From positions 186,001 to 250,000 of the forward strand of contig JARBJD010000026.1 in assembly GCA_033064195.1 (NCBI GenBank): 64,000 nt of DNA, written 5' to 3'. The position numbers and the translations under genes were made by a program. Shown piece after piece: positions 40,264-52,183 of this stretch. The stretch is from Blattamonas nauphoetae. Lineage: Eukaryota; Preaxostyla; Oxymonadida. The notes below the pieces were generated by a model. That model saw only the letters and a list, made by a program, of their open reading frames with translations. It was not told the origin of the DNA and did not search any database. Each line of letters begins with the position of its first letter. The first letter of the stretch is position 1.

Positions 40264-42674
40264 ATGACGACTTTAAACGAGAAGATGTCTCCATCCGCTG
40301 ATTATGCTTGCTCTGGTATCTCTTCTCACTGCTGATCATGTTCTCCAGATTGTTCTGCTTTCCTTAATTGGGATGAAAAAGAGCTTGAAACAGAATGCGA
40401 AAAAGGGGTTGTATTTCGATCTCTTGTTGCCACTGTGAAGTTGCAGCCTGCATTTCATGACTCTCTGGAAGCAAAAGCGGTGAAATTCCTCCAATATGTG
40501 GTTGCGTGTACTTCAGAATCGGCAGATGCTTTTCTCAGCATCTTTGGGCGAACCACTCCGGAATCTTTGACAAACTTCGTACAGTGCATTGGGATGCTCG
40601 TTTCCTCACCCAGTAAGATCATAGCCACAACAGCAATGAAGATAGTCGGACGTCTGATACTGTACAGTTCACCTAAAATCCTCCATACCCTCATTAACGC
40701 TGATCTGATCCCTCAAATCATCATCTCTCTCAATCCACTGTCTCTTTCCTTTGCAGAGGCAGAAGATATCCACAAATATCTCATTGATATCATCACAAAG
40801 TCAATCAGGCTCGCAGCTCTGGAAAGTCTCGCGTATCAAGGAACTAATGATGACAACGAACTACAAACTGTCCATGAGACGATCTTGCAGAAAGTTTTTG
40901 GCATACATTCGCAGGCTTCTGATTTGATCCCAGTGATCCCAGTCGGATCTGATCCCACCAAATACCTACAATACCATTTCGTTTCTTTCATTTCAAAAAA
41001 GTCTTCTTATATATGATATTTGAATGGAAAAAAAAGTAAAAAGGAAAATGGTCACTTCATAGATCATGAAAATGCAAACTTTGGGTGCTGCTGTTTCAGT
41101 TTGTTCTACAACAATAATTATAAAAACAAGTCGATAATGCGTTATTATGTCTTCTTTGATGGTTTTTTCTCACTGACTAAAGTCAATGAAGGGAATACAT
41201 CGAAAAAAGAAGTGTTGGTGATTGTGATCGTGCGTGTTTTTGGGAAATAAGAGCTGTCTGAAATATTGAAGAGCATTATGTGAAAACAAGAAGTGAATTG
41301 AACATGATTAATGAAGTGATAATGAGAAAATCTCAAAGGAAAAGAGTTGAAATTTGATCTCAGTCCAAATTTAGGCACTGACATCAATTGATCCCAGTTT
41401 TACCTATTTTGATGGGACTACTCAGATGCCTGTACATTCGGTATGTAGGTCAATCTTCGGTATGTAGGTTATTGACATCTGGCCCAATACTGTGATGACT
41501 TCTTGCAACAAAAAGGGGTGGAAAATGAAGAGAGGACGAACATGCATACCATCGAGGAGTGAGTCGTCTGAATCATATCTTCCAGGAAAGTTCTTGAACT
41601 TTTGGGTCGATGTTTTTCGAATCGCAGATTTTCTGTTCAATATGCATATTTTGTTGAAACAATGTCTGAATCTATCTCAACATGAGAGAGAATAGGAATA
41701 TTCTGAGAAAGTGAAGTGATAGTCAGATAGTTTGGGGAAAAAATCGACTTTCTGACTCAAAAGAAAAAAGTGTGTTTCTGCTCCATTCAGAGACTATAAT
41801 GCTACGCAAAGTCGCCAATGATGCATAAAGCATAAATAAATCCGTTCTGAGAGTGAAGACTATAATATGTCACATGAACGTGAAGAAATTCAGATCCTTT
41901 TTTCAGATCACAATCATTGTCATCCTGAGTGCAATTGATCGACTCATAAATGAATGAGATGGAATTGCCTTCACTTGTTATGGCATATTCGTTCGTAATT
42001 TGAGAGGCTAAATGATTCATGGTTGAACAATGTCTCTTCAAAAGTCGCCACTTGTTGAAACAATGAACCTGCTTGATAGAACAGCTTTATTCCCCTTCCA
42101 TCGGGAGAGACATTCAGTTTTGACATGACCTATATATCGAATTTTGTGACCTACAAACCGAATATTCTTGACCTACATACCGAAGCAACCTACATACCGA
42201 AGATTGACCTACATACCGAATCCATGCCAAGTTTTTGCCCCTTCGGAGCAGTATATCCGCCATTTGTGCGTGAACCACCATTCGATCATCTCTGGTGACC
42301 TATCAAATGTATTCATGACTCTTCTCGCTCGTATTGTCAGAGTGTCTCCATATTATCCTCCAACAATGGATATCGTTGTAAATATGCCAATCGTCCTCAC
42401 GATTCCAAGTTGTCTCGCATTCCTCGAAACTGATGAATCAATCTGGATTTTTCTGTATGATGTGATCGAAGCCCAGCGGGAATGGAACGAACATGGCGGA
42501 TATGTGCAACATAGGGGGAAGAAAGTGCATCGAATGCTGAGAATGGAGGGCTTCGAAGATGTGACTGAAAACAAGCTGCGAAACGATAGCAGTCGAGCAT
42601 TGGGAAGATTGATTGTTGCCAAATTGATAGAATTGAGCAACTTGCTGGGCATGAACCTTCAAAGACAATCGTAG
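40264..42674 (+). pseudogene. Armadillo-like gene of unit 2, broken by a stop and a transposon
   Basis: The N-terminus matches the paralogues (MTTLNEKMSPSADYACSG), but codon 24 is TGA (40333), where the others have Leu. The frame then reads normally to 40891 (LQTVHETILQKV). There a 1329 bp element (40900-42228) is inserted with an 8 bp duplication. The gene resumes at 42229 with APSEQYIRHLCVNHHSI, then LTIPSCLAFLETDESIW and MLRMEGFEDVTENKLRND, ending GMNLQRQS and TAG. Confidence 0.85.
40900..42228. mobile_element. 1.33 kb TIR element inside the unit 2 armadillo-like gene
   Basis: It starts GGCATACATTCG and ends CGAATCCATGCC (10 of 12 matching as inverted repeats), flanked by AAGTTTTT at 40892-40899 and 42229-42236. 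Inside, tandem TTCGGTATGTAGG-type repeats occur at ~41430-41470 and, inverted, at ~42130-42220. This makes it a relative of the 22517 and 23465 elements. No transposase frame. Confidence 0.83.
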
Positions 42675-44340
42675 AAACAAGCAGGAATCGGAAAGGATGG
42701 ATGATGAACCAAGCATGGAACTCTCAGACGACATGACTGGTTCTCAGTCGATCGCAGAGCCGATGGATGGTCAAGCCCCGCCAAGCCTGTCGGACATTGT
42801 CGCATTGCTGGACTCTGCATCCATCCCACATGAGCTCCAACTGAAGCCAACCTCCACTCCCAAAAAGGGAATGTGAAGAAGGAAGAGAGCACCAGGAATC
42901 TTCAAAAGCGCAGACGACAACATGAAACAACTTGACCGAAACTGATGTTTTCCATCCAATCTCTCCAAGCCCAATGCGGAGAGGGAGATGAGTCGTGTCA
43001 TCCTCGCCCAACTTGTCTACAACCATTACCAATTCAAGAACGATCGTATCATGGGACTGGAAGAAACCAACGTGTCCGACAGCGAACCGGCTAGTGGATG
43101 TGTCGAAAATGACGTGATGGACAGCCAGGAGAATGCCGACATCCGACCTGCCCTCAGGACACGCTCGATGATCCTGACAAACGTGGTGTCATCCACAGCC
43201 CCCAGCACCCGCCGGACTGACTGGCATCGAAAAGCAAACTGGAACTGCAGACACTCCATCTCCCACAAGTGTCGTCCCTCCAACTCGTCCAGCCTGTCGT
43301 GTTGGACCTCATCGGACTTCTGGAGAAGGCTGCGGCTGGTCCCTCGAACAAGAACATCTTGTTTCGCGTTTCACAAATCGACAAGGAGACAGTCTCTCTC
43401 CTCAAAGACCACGCGATTGATGGCTCATTTGTGTTTTCGGAGCTTCAGCCGAGAAGCAGATTGTTCACACATCGAATCTCCACAACACACTTCAACTTGC
43501 ACGACGGCGTCATCAAGAAACTGATCAACGCATCCCCCGTTCTGAATGTCCTCACACTTCACGAGCTGTGTATCATCTGGCTCAGACACAACGACGAGAT
43601 TTCACCACACGCGAAGAGTCAGATCAGGGAGGAGAACAGACGAATCATCACACGAACAGTCAGCAAACATGGATTCGGCACTGTCTGATCAAGCTGGGCG
43701 ACGAGAACAAAGACAAGTTGAATGTCTCGATCTCTCCGACTCTCTCATCCAGCAGTGTCTGTCTGGACTTCAAGGAAAACAAGGAGGAGTGGCCACACAT
43801 CGATGAACAGACTCTCCGCAACTAGTTCCTTGATGACATGACTGCTCGCATCTCCACGCTCCTTCCCTTCGACATCACTCCAGATGACACGATGGCTTCG
43901 TCGCGGAAGAAGAGGTGCGAGCACTCGCCGAGTCAGGATCGTCGCTGCAGTGCGATGAGAAGAGCGAGAACTTTCGAATGAAGCTGGTTGTGTTGCCGAT
44001 GCTTGCTGAATTCGAAACTGGCCTTTCGCTATTTGGATCGCTTCTCCCTCCGCCCATCCAGCCCTTAAACCATCAAACCCAGAATCCTCAGCACCTCTTT
44101 CCCATCTCTTCCCACCAATCTCCGTGTCACCACTGACGTTTCGGGAGTGTCCAGCCGCTGGCAGAGAATCAGAAGGATGGCGACACAGCTCGGGAACAGC
44201 TGGTCGGTCCCCTCAGACGAACGATGACTCTCCTCCATTTCTCCGACTTCCAGTCCGTCTGCGTCTCGTCCTACAAGTCAGAACAAACCTCTGTCTCCTC
44301 TCTCCTCGTCCAAACTCCAACGAACCCTTTCACTGACTAC
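42675..44340 (+). pseudogene. Unrecognised cassette gene in unit 2, first part
   Basis: Homologous to 35600-36990 from about 42960 on; 42675-42960 differs from unit 1. It keeps QPVVLDLIGLLEKAAAGPSN, KNILFRVSQIDKETVSLLKD and LHELCIIWLRHNDEISPH, and then DENKDKLNVSISPTLSSSS in another frame. Broken or multi-exon; family unknown. Confidence 0.35.
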
Positions 44341-44346
44341 ACCCTC

Positions 44347-45044
44347 ATCCCCGATCTGCTTCGATAGTGTGTCGCATGACAGGCAGTGTGGCAGAATCGC
44401 ACCATCATGGAACGACACCAGCCACATCACGCTCCTCTCGTTCCCTGCCACACTCACTGCCGTCCCGTGGCGACGATCTTCGCGTCTGGCTTTCTATCTT
44501 CGTCTCCTTCCACCACCACGATCGATACGTCCCATCCCTCACCCACAGTCGTGAATTTCAGTTCATAAACTTACCTGATGAACCTCATCAGATCAAGATC
44601 GACGGCAGACAGCAAGTCCTCACTCAGACGGACTTCGTGTGTTCCTCTTCGACTGCTCTGTCACGTGACTTTTCACCGATCTTCGATCCGCGTCGCTCTG
44701 TCTCCTTCACCTCACCCATTCACGGCGGAGCGAAATGGCTTCTCGACTTCGGTCGGATCTTTGAGGACAACTACATCACATTCGACATCCGCTTCACTCA
44801 CGAGCAGGTGCCTGAGAGGAACCTGGACATACTACACGTCTTCCGAATACACAAGCAGCAGCTGTGCAACGGCCACTGCGTGAACAGGAGATCACGTTGG
44901 AACGCGGAGATGTGAGGCAGGTTCACCAGCCATCTGACGTGGTGGTACATAAGAGTGTGCGAGGGTTGTTTGTGGTGGGAGTCATTCACTGCAATGTGAA
45001 CGTCGCGTTGAGCTGTTGTGATGTGATTGTAGCCGTCTGCGATG
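44347..45044 (+). pseudogene. Unrecognised cassette gene in unit 2, second part
   Basis: The first ~450 bp are practically identical to 36990-37440, with IDGRQQVLTQTDFVCSSSTA, and the rest is more diverged. The 6 kb element inserted at its end (45045) separates it from its continuation at 51048. Confidence 0.35.
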
Positions 45045-45726
45045 GGTTAAGTATAGGCGCAGATCCGATTTTCGCTACGCGCAGATCTAAAAAATCGGAT
45101 ACGCGCAGATCCAAATGGATACACGCAGATCCAAAAGATTTCTTGTTTTTTTTGTGTTTGCCCTTGCCATTTCATGAGATTTCACTCTGAAGGTTCACAA
45201 TTCACTCATCCTCTAACAAACTATTCATAAATCTGAATTGTATCAAGTCAGAAAAAATGAGAATGTTGATCAATCCATCAGCCCTTTTTCGATCGAGGTT
45301 TGACTCCCTAGTATGACTCGATATTGGGAAGTAAGTCTTTCCATCTCACACACCGACAGTTGTTTCCCTCTTCCTGCACGTGGGTTACGTCTTAGGCCAT
45401 TCTGTGTGTCATCTTGAATGCTCTCCATTTCCTCTTCAACATCAGCTCTGATTCTGAAAATATCCACAAAGATCAACGCTCTTCTCTTCCCTTCCACCGC
45501 TTTTGTATCATCAACACACTTTTCTTCATTCAAATCGTCATCTTCTCTCGACGGGAAGAAACAACCCTTTTTCTTGCTCTCGCTGGCATCCATCGCTGTT
45601 TATTCTAGTTCTTCACATTAAATTTCACAAGATTCTTCGATTTCACGATCCATTCAACGGTTCAATTCTACATATCCAGCGCAACCTCCACGATCCTCAT
45701 GAAAAGACATTTTAGTGTTTCATGAG

Positions 45727-46050
45727 CAGGGACCTGATCAGGTCTGTAGTTTACTGTATGAGGTGTGATCATGGATCACACCTCACAGAAGTGGGGGTCT
45801 GATCCGTTTCCTAATTAGGAGTATCGATTTTCCTCTTTTTCCAATTACTCACTTCATTTTCTTCATCGTACCAGTTCAATTCAACCAATAAACAATCAAT
45901 TATGACCAGATAGCCTCTCGAATGGTCGATTAGACTCATTTCACAGTTTTTTTCGAAAGTAAACTCTCTTTTCATGAAACAGTCTGTTAAGAACAAAAAT
46001 TAGGTCTGATCAATGAAGGTCTGATCGATCAGATCCTTCTCAGGTCCCTG
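45727..46050. mobile_element. 324 bp hAT MITE, copy 1
   Basis: The termini are CAGGGACCTGA and TCAGGTCCCTG, a typical hAT CAGGG start. The 8 bp duplication TTCATGAG lies at 45719-45726 and 46051-46058. There is an internal palindrome around GGTGTGATCATGGATCACACC (about 45762-45782). It is nearly identical to copy 2 at 58627-58950. Confidence 0.9.
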
Positions 46051-48318
46051 TTCATGAGTGATCTCAGTCTGGAATGATCAACAATTGATCCAAATTACCA
46101 GCAGCTAAGTGTGATGCTGACAACTTCCCCGAATCATCGCGATCGTACGAGTTCTCTTGACACTCTACAGAATTTCGTTCTGATTCTGGTGAATGGTTGT
46201 CATTTCCGTGAATATGAAGCAGCAGAGACAGAAACAGTTGGGACGAACAATCTCAACACTTGGTATCCTTCACGTTTTCATATGTATGATGAACTATCTC
46301 TCCACTCTGTAATGACTTTTCTACCTCCGAACAACAGGAAAATGGACATTATGTAGGCATGGGCAACAGTCAGTCAAAAGAGACCGAGTCCAGTCACCGA
46401 AATGAATCGAGTCAGTGACTCACCCCATAAGACAAATTCAAGAGGAATCCAGACCCAAAACGCTCCCTTTTCAATTTAACATCACTTCTTGATTGATCAT
46501 CACCTTGTTTTCTTGGTTTTTCTTTCTCAAAAATACGTTCACAATCTCCCTTCTCTTTCAATCGCTTTTTATGGTTTATCTTTCACATTTCACACTATTT
46601 TTTTAGAAATAGACTCATTTTCAGATGAATCAAACGAATTTAGCCACAAGTCATCACTTCACCCCATACTTTTCTGGAGAGTCACTTTGAGTCACTGATC
46701 CGCCCATGCAATCATGCAAATAGTCACCAGACTGACTGGACTGTCCGATCTCCTTTTCAACTGATACTCAGCGCGTGCATTGATCAGGTTTGGAATTCAT
46801 TATTTTTTACGTTTTTCGCTATTTGACAAAGGGACACCGATTTTGACCATCAGGAATCGCACACCCAAACTGATGATCCGTATAGAAAATAAGGGTAACA
46901 CTATCATTTGATACTTCTGTATGCTCTCTTGATCTGCATTAGTCATGTTTGATTCTCAGAACATCTCCAGTCTCTCTTCTTGACCAGCCCAACAGAGCAC
47001 CGTCTCACTCGTAACTATTGACAGTATTGTGTCCTCAACAATCTCAAGGTTGCTCAACAAAGTATTTTAATGAGAATATTGACAATATTCTCTGCTCAGT
47101 CAACGTATCTCACTCAATATTGACAGTGATTGAACTCAACCAAAGATCTCGACAAAATCTTGACTCATGTCAACATCGTTCCTCATTTCTCAACAAGAAA
47201 TGGTATACTGTGAAAACTTTTGCTTTTGTGGTTCCCCTTCGATGCCCCATCTTTTTACATCTTTCTTTTCTTCAATGACCCATTCAGTTTGATCTTCGCG
47301 GTTTCTCCCTAATGTACCACTTAATTGCAGCTTTTGTTCATCCTTTTCTCGACTTCTTCGTCTCTCATCTTTCTCTCTTCACGTAGTCTCACAAGCTTCG
47401 CCAGGCACTCACCATTTCTATCATTGTATGATGAGGAAGAGAAACTGTGCCGGCGATGGAAGAATACAGCTCACTCTTTTCCCAAACATTACCCCCACTC
47501 TGAAAATAACATCCTCTTCCCTCGCAACGTGTCCCTCATCAACACTGAACGATCAGGTGGGAAAAATGTCATGATTACTTGTAGACGGTTCATCCCCATT
47601 TGTTCCATCGAAAGTGTATTCTTATTGTGCAAACCATCACTCTTCATTTCATGTGCAGACAGGTGTGTTCGTCGCTGGAGCAAATTATTAACTTCGAAGT
47701 TCTTTTCTTCTTCCTTGTTATTATTTTCTCATTTATTTGTTCCGTCGCACATGATTGTGTGTTTCCTTCTTTTCAGCCGATTCATGGATCACCGTGATAC
47801 ACACCGCGTTGTTGATGGGAATCTCGTCTTCGAGTTGACGCGCATCTCCTCCTGTGGATGAGCAAGAACAGCCCGAATTGCATCTTGTTTGTTTGCTTCA
47901 AAACCATCAGCTCCACGTTGAACCTGTTAAATCCGTGTTCGTCCCACTTCTGTCGCAGATTGGCCGACAACATTCCTGCCCAGTTTTGGCTCCGAATGTG
48001 ATGTGAATTGACCGAAATGAGGACTCGAATGAGATGACCATTCGATGAGCCTGATCCTTTGGCTGTCGTTTCTGTTACTCTCGCCATCTTCAATACGATC
48101 CTTTCGACGCAACAACCCACGATCGTCCAAAAGTGATGCTGTGGTGATTGACGTTGTAATATTCGTCCCGTTGCAAGCAATTCTCGTTTTATCCCTCATT
48201 CTTAAGCTTCCTTCGGTTTCACCCATTCACAAGCTTCCTTCGGACCTTCATCCCTCAAACAATCGTCTCTTCAGAAATAAAGATCTCTCTCCAAGGAATC
48301 TCTGATACTCAAATTTCA

Positions 48319-48918
48319 GGCCAGATTGAAGAGGCGGAAACATTGCTTGAAGTCGTTACTTCGTTACTATCACTCAGCAACGTTGAGATCCTCGCCAATG
48401 CAGATTTCTCGATTGCTACGCTTCTAGAATCATCACGCATCAAGATTCAGAGTTCTATCCTGGACTTTGGAAGGGAATTCACCCAATTCGTCGCTGATAG
48501 GGGCAGGATGACACTAATCGACATCATCATCAACGCTCGCCCCGATCCTGGAAGTGATGGACTTGTCCACGCAGACACCCACCTGACCATGGCCAAGTGT
48601 GTCCCACAGAACGTGTTTGTTGGTCTGTCTCCAATATTTGGTCCATGTTCGTCCTCTGTGGAAATCTCACTTTCCATCTTCGCTAATATCGACCACGCAG
48701 TCCCTCTGCCTTATTCGCCAAGCCCACCTGTTCTCCAACCCTCTTCGATCACATCGCTCAAGGCACACTCCACAATTCTCACCTCTTCGACGATGGTGAA
48801 CGTGTTCAACGATATCTTCGCTACAACCACGAATGCTCCGATTTTAGGTGAGGTCGTTGCTTTCCCACGATGTCCTATGCGAATAACAGACTATCAAATG
48901 CGATATGCTCTCAACTAA
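48319..48918 (+). pseudogene. Beta-helix receptor exon inside the hAT-like element
   Basis: The open frame follows an acceptor-like ATTTCAG and reads GQIEEAETLLEVVTSLLSLS, then SSILDFGREFTQFVADRGRM and VVAFPRCPMRITDYQMRYAL, ending at a TAA. Its rhythm of short Ser/Thr strands resembles the receptor ectodomains at 3153. Upstream, 48045-48120 encodes a possible signal peptide (MSLILWLSFLLLSPSS) in another frame. A captured, now truncated receptor gene is the simplest reading. Confidence 0.4.
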
Positions 48919-48968
48919 CACCGAAGAACCTGAAATAACGTGGACGGCTCTCATTCAACAACACTCGG

Positions 48969-50099
48969 TCACCGATGAACACTCCAATCTGGAGTGTGTA
49001 TTAATTTCAGACGCTGGGCCAACGAGAGATCAGTCTGTCCAGTTGAAGTTGCTGAGAAAAGATGAGAAGCAGACAAGCAAACATCATGCCCTATTCCGAT
49101 CAGATTCTGCAGAAGCACGAACGCTTCGTCCGCTGTCACCTTCGCATTCCCTTTCCTCTCGCTCGGCGTGTCTCCTCGCTCTCCTTCGGGTGGAGTGTCG
49201 AGTGGCTGAGAACTCCCCATTCTGTCTTCGTCGCGAGCGAACTCCCTCGCTCGATACAGGTTGAACACAAACAGCAGCTGCGACTCGGATTGGGAAGGAT
49301 ACTGTTGTGTGGCGTGCTGGGTGAGGGAGGGCTGTGTCGGCTGGTCGGGAGGAAGGTCGAAAGGAGAGGCGGGGGGAGTGTTGGGGGTGGCGAAGGAGAG
49401 GATGGGAAGGCGGAGCGAGGAAGAAGCGACCATCCCCACAATTCGGAACGGAACCGGCGTACATGGCTGAGACACAAGACAGAACAGAATCATCGAAGAG
49501 AAGAACAATACAAGAACGAGTGAACACAAACTCTCTCACTCTCCCCTCGTCGACTCCCACACAACCGCTACTTCTTTCTCGTCCCTCGCGTTCCTCAGCC
49601 ACTGCATCATCACCGCTCGGAACGAGTCAGGCCCAATCAGACTGCTATCCACTGTCTTCGTGTGTTTCAGCCAGCCCAGCATCGGCCTTTGTCTGGCCTC
49701 TTCCTTCTTCGTGGCATCGGTACTTTGAACTGTCTTTCAGTCATCCTGTTCGTCGTCGGAATCGTCGTGAGCGAGTCGACTCCTGCGACCGACTCGAATG
49801 TGAGTTTCCGAACGAGGAGAGAGGAGGGAGCGATGGGACGAGGTGAGCGTGTCTCCGAATGATTGAGACGAAGAAGAGCGAGGAGAAAAGAGCAGAGACG
49901 GGCGATTCTCTTCTTCGTCCTCGTCGTCCTTCGAGACGAAGTGGAGATGCGTAGGACTCAGAAAGACGTCGAATGAGACATTCACTGAGAAGAAGGAGAG
50001 GAGAGGAGAGAGAGCGAAGGAAGGAGAAGGACAAACGAAGGAAGGCGGAGAACAGACTGTAGATTTCTGTATTTTCGTCACATTCACAATAACCACCAA
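48969..50099 (-). pseudogene. Unrecognised minus-strand coding region inside the hAT-like element
   Basis: One minus frame is protein-like along much of its length: FVSKDDEDEEENRPSLLF and RLAHDDSDDEQDD near 49800, LIGPDSFRAVMMQWLRNARD near 49650, and VTADEAFVLLQNLIGIGHDV near 49090. It holds two in-frame TGAs. A good intron signal (GTGAGAG to TTGTGTCTCAG, about 100 nt near 49465-49565) spans one of them, so a spliced gene is possible. No ATG at the 5' end; family unknown. Confidence 0.35.
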
Positions 50100-50559
50100 G
50101 ATTCACTTTCCTTTCTCATTCATCAGTCAAGGAAGTTTTCTCTCAAAATTTCACTCGATCTCCTGTTTTCATTTGCATATTTTCCATGAATATGTCAGGG
50201 TTGTTGTCTGGAGACTCGATCGTTGTGACTCGCCCATGAGGCATAATTTTGATCATTTCGAATTCCTCACTCAACGATTTGTCGGATTTCCTTTCAAAAA
50301 AGTATGAAAAGAGTACATTATGTGCTCAAACATCTACTGAACCGATCTTGTCACAAATCCACACATTTATTCACTCAATCATGGGCCAAATCGAGTCAGT
50401 CCTTAAAAGTTGAGTCAGGTGACTGGTGCCCATGCCTAACATTATGTATCGTTGACACGCAATCGATCGTGAAAGGCGTCGTATGGATCTGTAGATCCTA
50501 TTTCAGGCCCGACCAACGCGATCAGGACACCTGAACACCTATCAAACTCACAAACCTCA

Positions 50560-50844
50560 TCACTCCACCACTTTCTCCACGCCAAATCTCCCATACCACC
50601 ATTCTGCTTTCTCTCCGCTCTTTTCGATCTGTCCGATGCGAAAGATGCCCCACATTCCACATTTTTTTAGCGCTTTCACTTTCGAATGCAGAAATCCTCC
50701 GCTACCAGTGGCCTTTGTCACTACCGTCGGACTTTGGAACATAGTCATGGATTCAACCAGAATTCTCGATATCTCATCCGTAACAACGTCTATAAATGCC
50801 ACACGAAGATAGCCAAACTTTGGGAACCACTCTGCCCACATCAT
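50560..50844 (-). pseudogene. Unrecognised C-terminal coding fragment in the 6 kb element
   Basis: The open frame reads FGYLRVAFIDVVTDEISRIL and GFLHSKVKALKKCGMWGIF, ending GVEKVVE. The composition is that of a real protein, but there is no clear start. It lies in the outer 6 kb element, outside the nested hAT-like one, so it could be part of that element or a captured exon. Confidence 0.3.
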
Positions 50845-51057
50845 CAGCTCTTTTCACTCTATTTGTTCTTTCGAAATATTTTGAAGAGGAACTAAAGCAG
50901 TGTTGAAGTTTTCGGAAACAAAAACGAGACCTAAAATCGAATAGAACAAAACAGAAAACAGATCTGCGCGTATCCATTTGGATCTGCGCGTATCCGATTT
51001 TTCAGATCTGCGTGTAGCGAAAATCGGATCTGCGCCTATACTTAACCGTCTGCGATG

Positions 51058-51330
51058 CACCTTTTGGTTGGGAGTGATGATGCGAGGAATCGTTGTTCCG
51101 CTTACTGTCTTCTCAGCCACAAAGTTTCGATCCCTGATGGATCTGGATCTTCGACAGACTCCCTCCCGTCCATTGGGGTGCTGATCTCGTCTGCCCATCT
51201 GATCGTGGCCAACTCAACGATGCTCTCCCTCCAACACACCGCCCAACACTCTCCTGAACGTCTCCAACTGAAACTCGCCGAAAGTGGCGTGATTCATCCT
51301 CTCGGTATCACTCTCAATCGAACATCTGCG
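51058..51330 (+). pseudogene. Armadillo-like fragment at the start of unit 3
   Basis: Homologue of 37694-38020, with IGVLISSAHLIVANSTMLSL and ERLQLKLAESGVIHPLGITL. Ends abruptly. Confidence 0.45.
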
Positions 51331-51458
51331 GACGCCAACAAACCATCCACTTTCGTCATCCCGAGACACCAGCTCGTGCCAATTCATTGCCATTCTCGAT
51401 CCCTGCTCTGTCGTGAACAGCAGGCCTGTTGTGAAAGGGACTTGGGCTGATCATCCGA

Positions 51459-52100
51459 ATGTCCCCATTTTCTCTACAGACAATCTTTCTTCGCCTCTTC
51501 GAACTGCCTCCCAACACATTCGAAAATGACGAGGCGACGGGTCTTGTGGTTAGACGATTGGCGGACAGCATCTCCAAAGACAGTGCGAACAATCACACAA
51601 CACCCGACATCGTTCATTATGGCGAACGTGCCAGAGATCACGCTGACCCCGCAGCGAGACGGGACGATGATGGACGAACATCTGGAACCGAAGATTGGGA
51701 AGATGCTTCAATTGATGGTACTGACAGCATTCTTCCAGACAGGCGAGCTTGTGTGTTCACGACGTGCCTGATGCAGAGGCTTGTGGAAGTGGATGTGACA
51801 TCTGGACAGCCTCACGCGATGTGGATTGTCGAAAAGTAAAATCGGGACGATGCTTGTTGTGTGACGCTACTGCGATCGAACAAGGTCAACCGTGGCGGAC
51901 CTATTTAGAGTTCGTGGTGCACTCGAGCGTTTGGGATTCCACTGGGTGTGCTCAACAGCTCGGAGGAGTCTTATCTGTCGCAGATGAATGTTGAAATGTC
52001 GCCGATAGGTGTTCGAGTTGCTTCGCTTTTTGGAGAAAGTGTTGGATTTCTGCTCAACGTGAAGCATCGACCAGTTGAATACTTTTTTGATTTGTCTTGG
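51459..52100 (+). pseudogene. Unrecognised cassette gene, 3' part, unit 3
   Basis: Homologue of 33230-33843. The frame at 51459 reads FELPPNTFENDEATGLVVRR and later LMQRLVEVDVTSGQPHAMWI. The final part (51890-52100) keeps LNSSEESYLSQMNVEMSPIG and FGESVGFLLNVKHRPVEYFF. Confidence 0.35.
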
Positions 52101-52148
52101 TTTCTAGTCTATTTCATTTCTATCTCTTTGGTTAAACTTCCAATCTGA

Positions 52149-52159
52149 CCCATAACGAG
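52149..52159 (+). promoter_or_regulatory. CCCATAACGAG element 35 bp before the ATG at 52184
   Basis: This is an exact motif copy in the conserved leader. Confidence 0.65.
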
Positions 52160-52183
52160 AGACAGAACACTGAATCCTGTTGA

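Larger units (their letters stand above)
37694..45044 (+). repeat. Array unit 2 (~6 kb plus a 1.3 kb insertion)
   Basis: Same block order as unit 1: armadillo-like fragment 37694-38020, CTC-rich spacer 38530-38650, block 38655-39570, cassette 39570-40180, armadillo-like gene 40264-42674, blocks 42960-44340 and 44347-45044. It ends at the insertion site of the 6 kb element. Confidence 0.75.
46354..50438. mobile_element. 4.1 kb hAT-like element carrying host-like exons
   Basis: The ends are TAGGCATGGGCAACAGTCA and, inverted, TAGGCATGGGCACCAGTCA. They are flanked by the exact 8 bp duplication ACATTATG (46346-46353 and 50439-50446). Subterminal CAGTCA/GAGTCA repeats are present. Both the ends and the 8 bp duplication fit hAT. 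I see no hAT transposase; instead it contains a receptor-like beta-helix exon (48319-48918) and a minus-strand coding region (48969-50099). Confidence 0.85.
45045..51047. mobile_element. 6.0 kb TIR element holding two further elements
   Basis: The ends are inverted repeats GGTTAAGTATAGGCGCAGAT, continuing through several CGCAGATC-type subterminal repeats. The host sequence GTCTGCGATG is duplicated (45035-45044 and 51048-51057), a 10 bp target site. The site is uninterrupted at 37677. The element contains a hAT MITE (45727-46050) and a 4.1 kb hAT-like element (46354-50438); its own sequence is therefore only about 1.6 kb. A 10 bp duplication would fit Mutator-like integration, but I see no transposase. 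Confidence 0.85.

Noticed and set aside
47325-47861. 178-residue plus-strand frame
   Set aside because: It starts at TTG, is Ser/Phe-rich without domain structure, and lies in transposon sequence; probably chance.
49136-49602. Overlapping Arg/Ser/Pro-rich frames on both strands
   Set aside because: GC-rich sequence keeps several frames open at once; only the frame with ordinary protein composition was kept, at low confidence.
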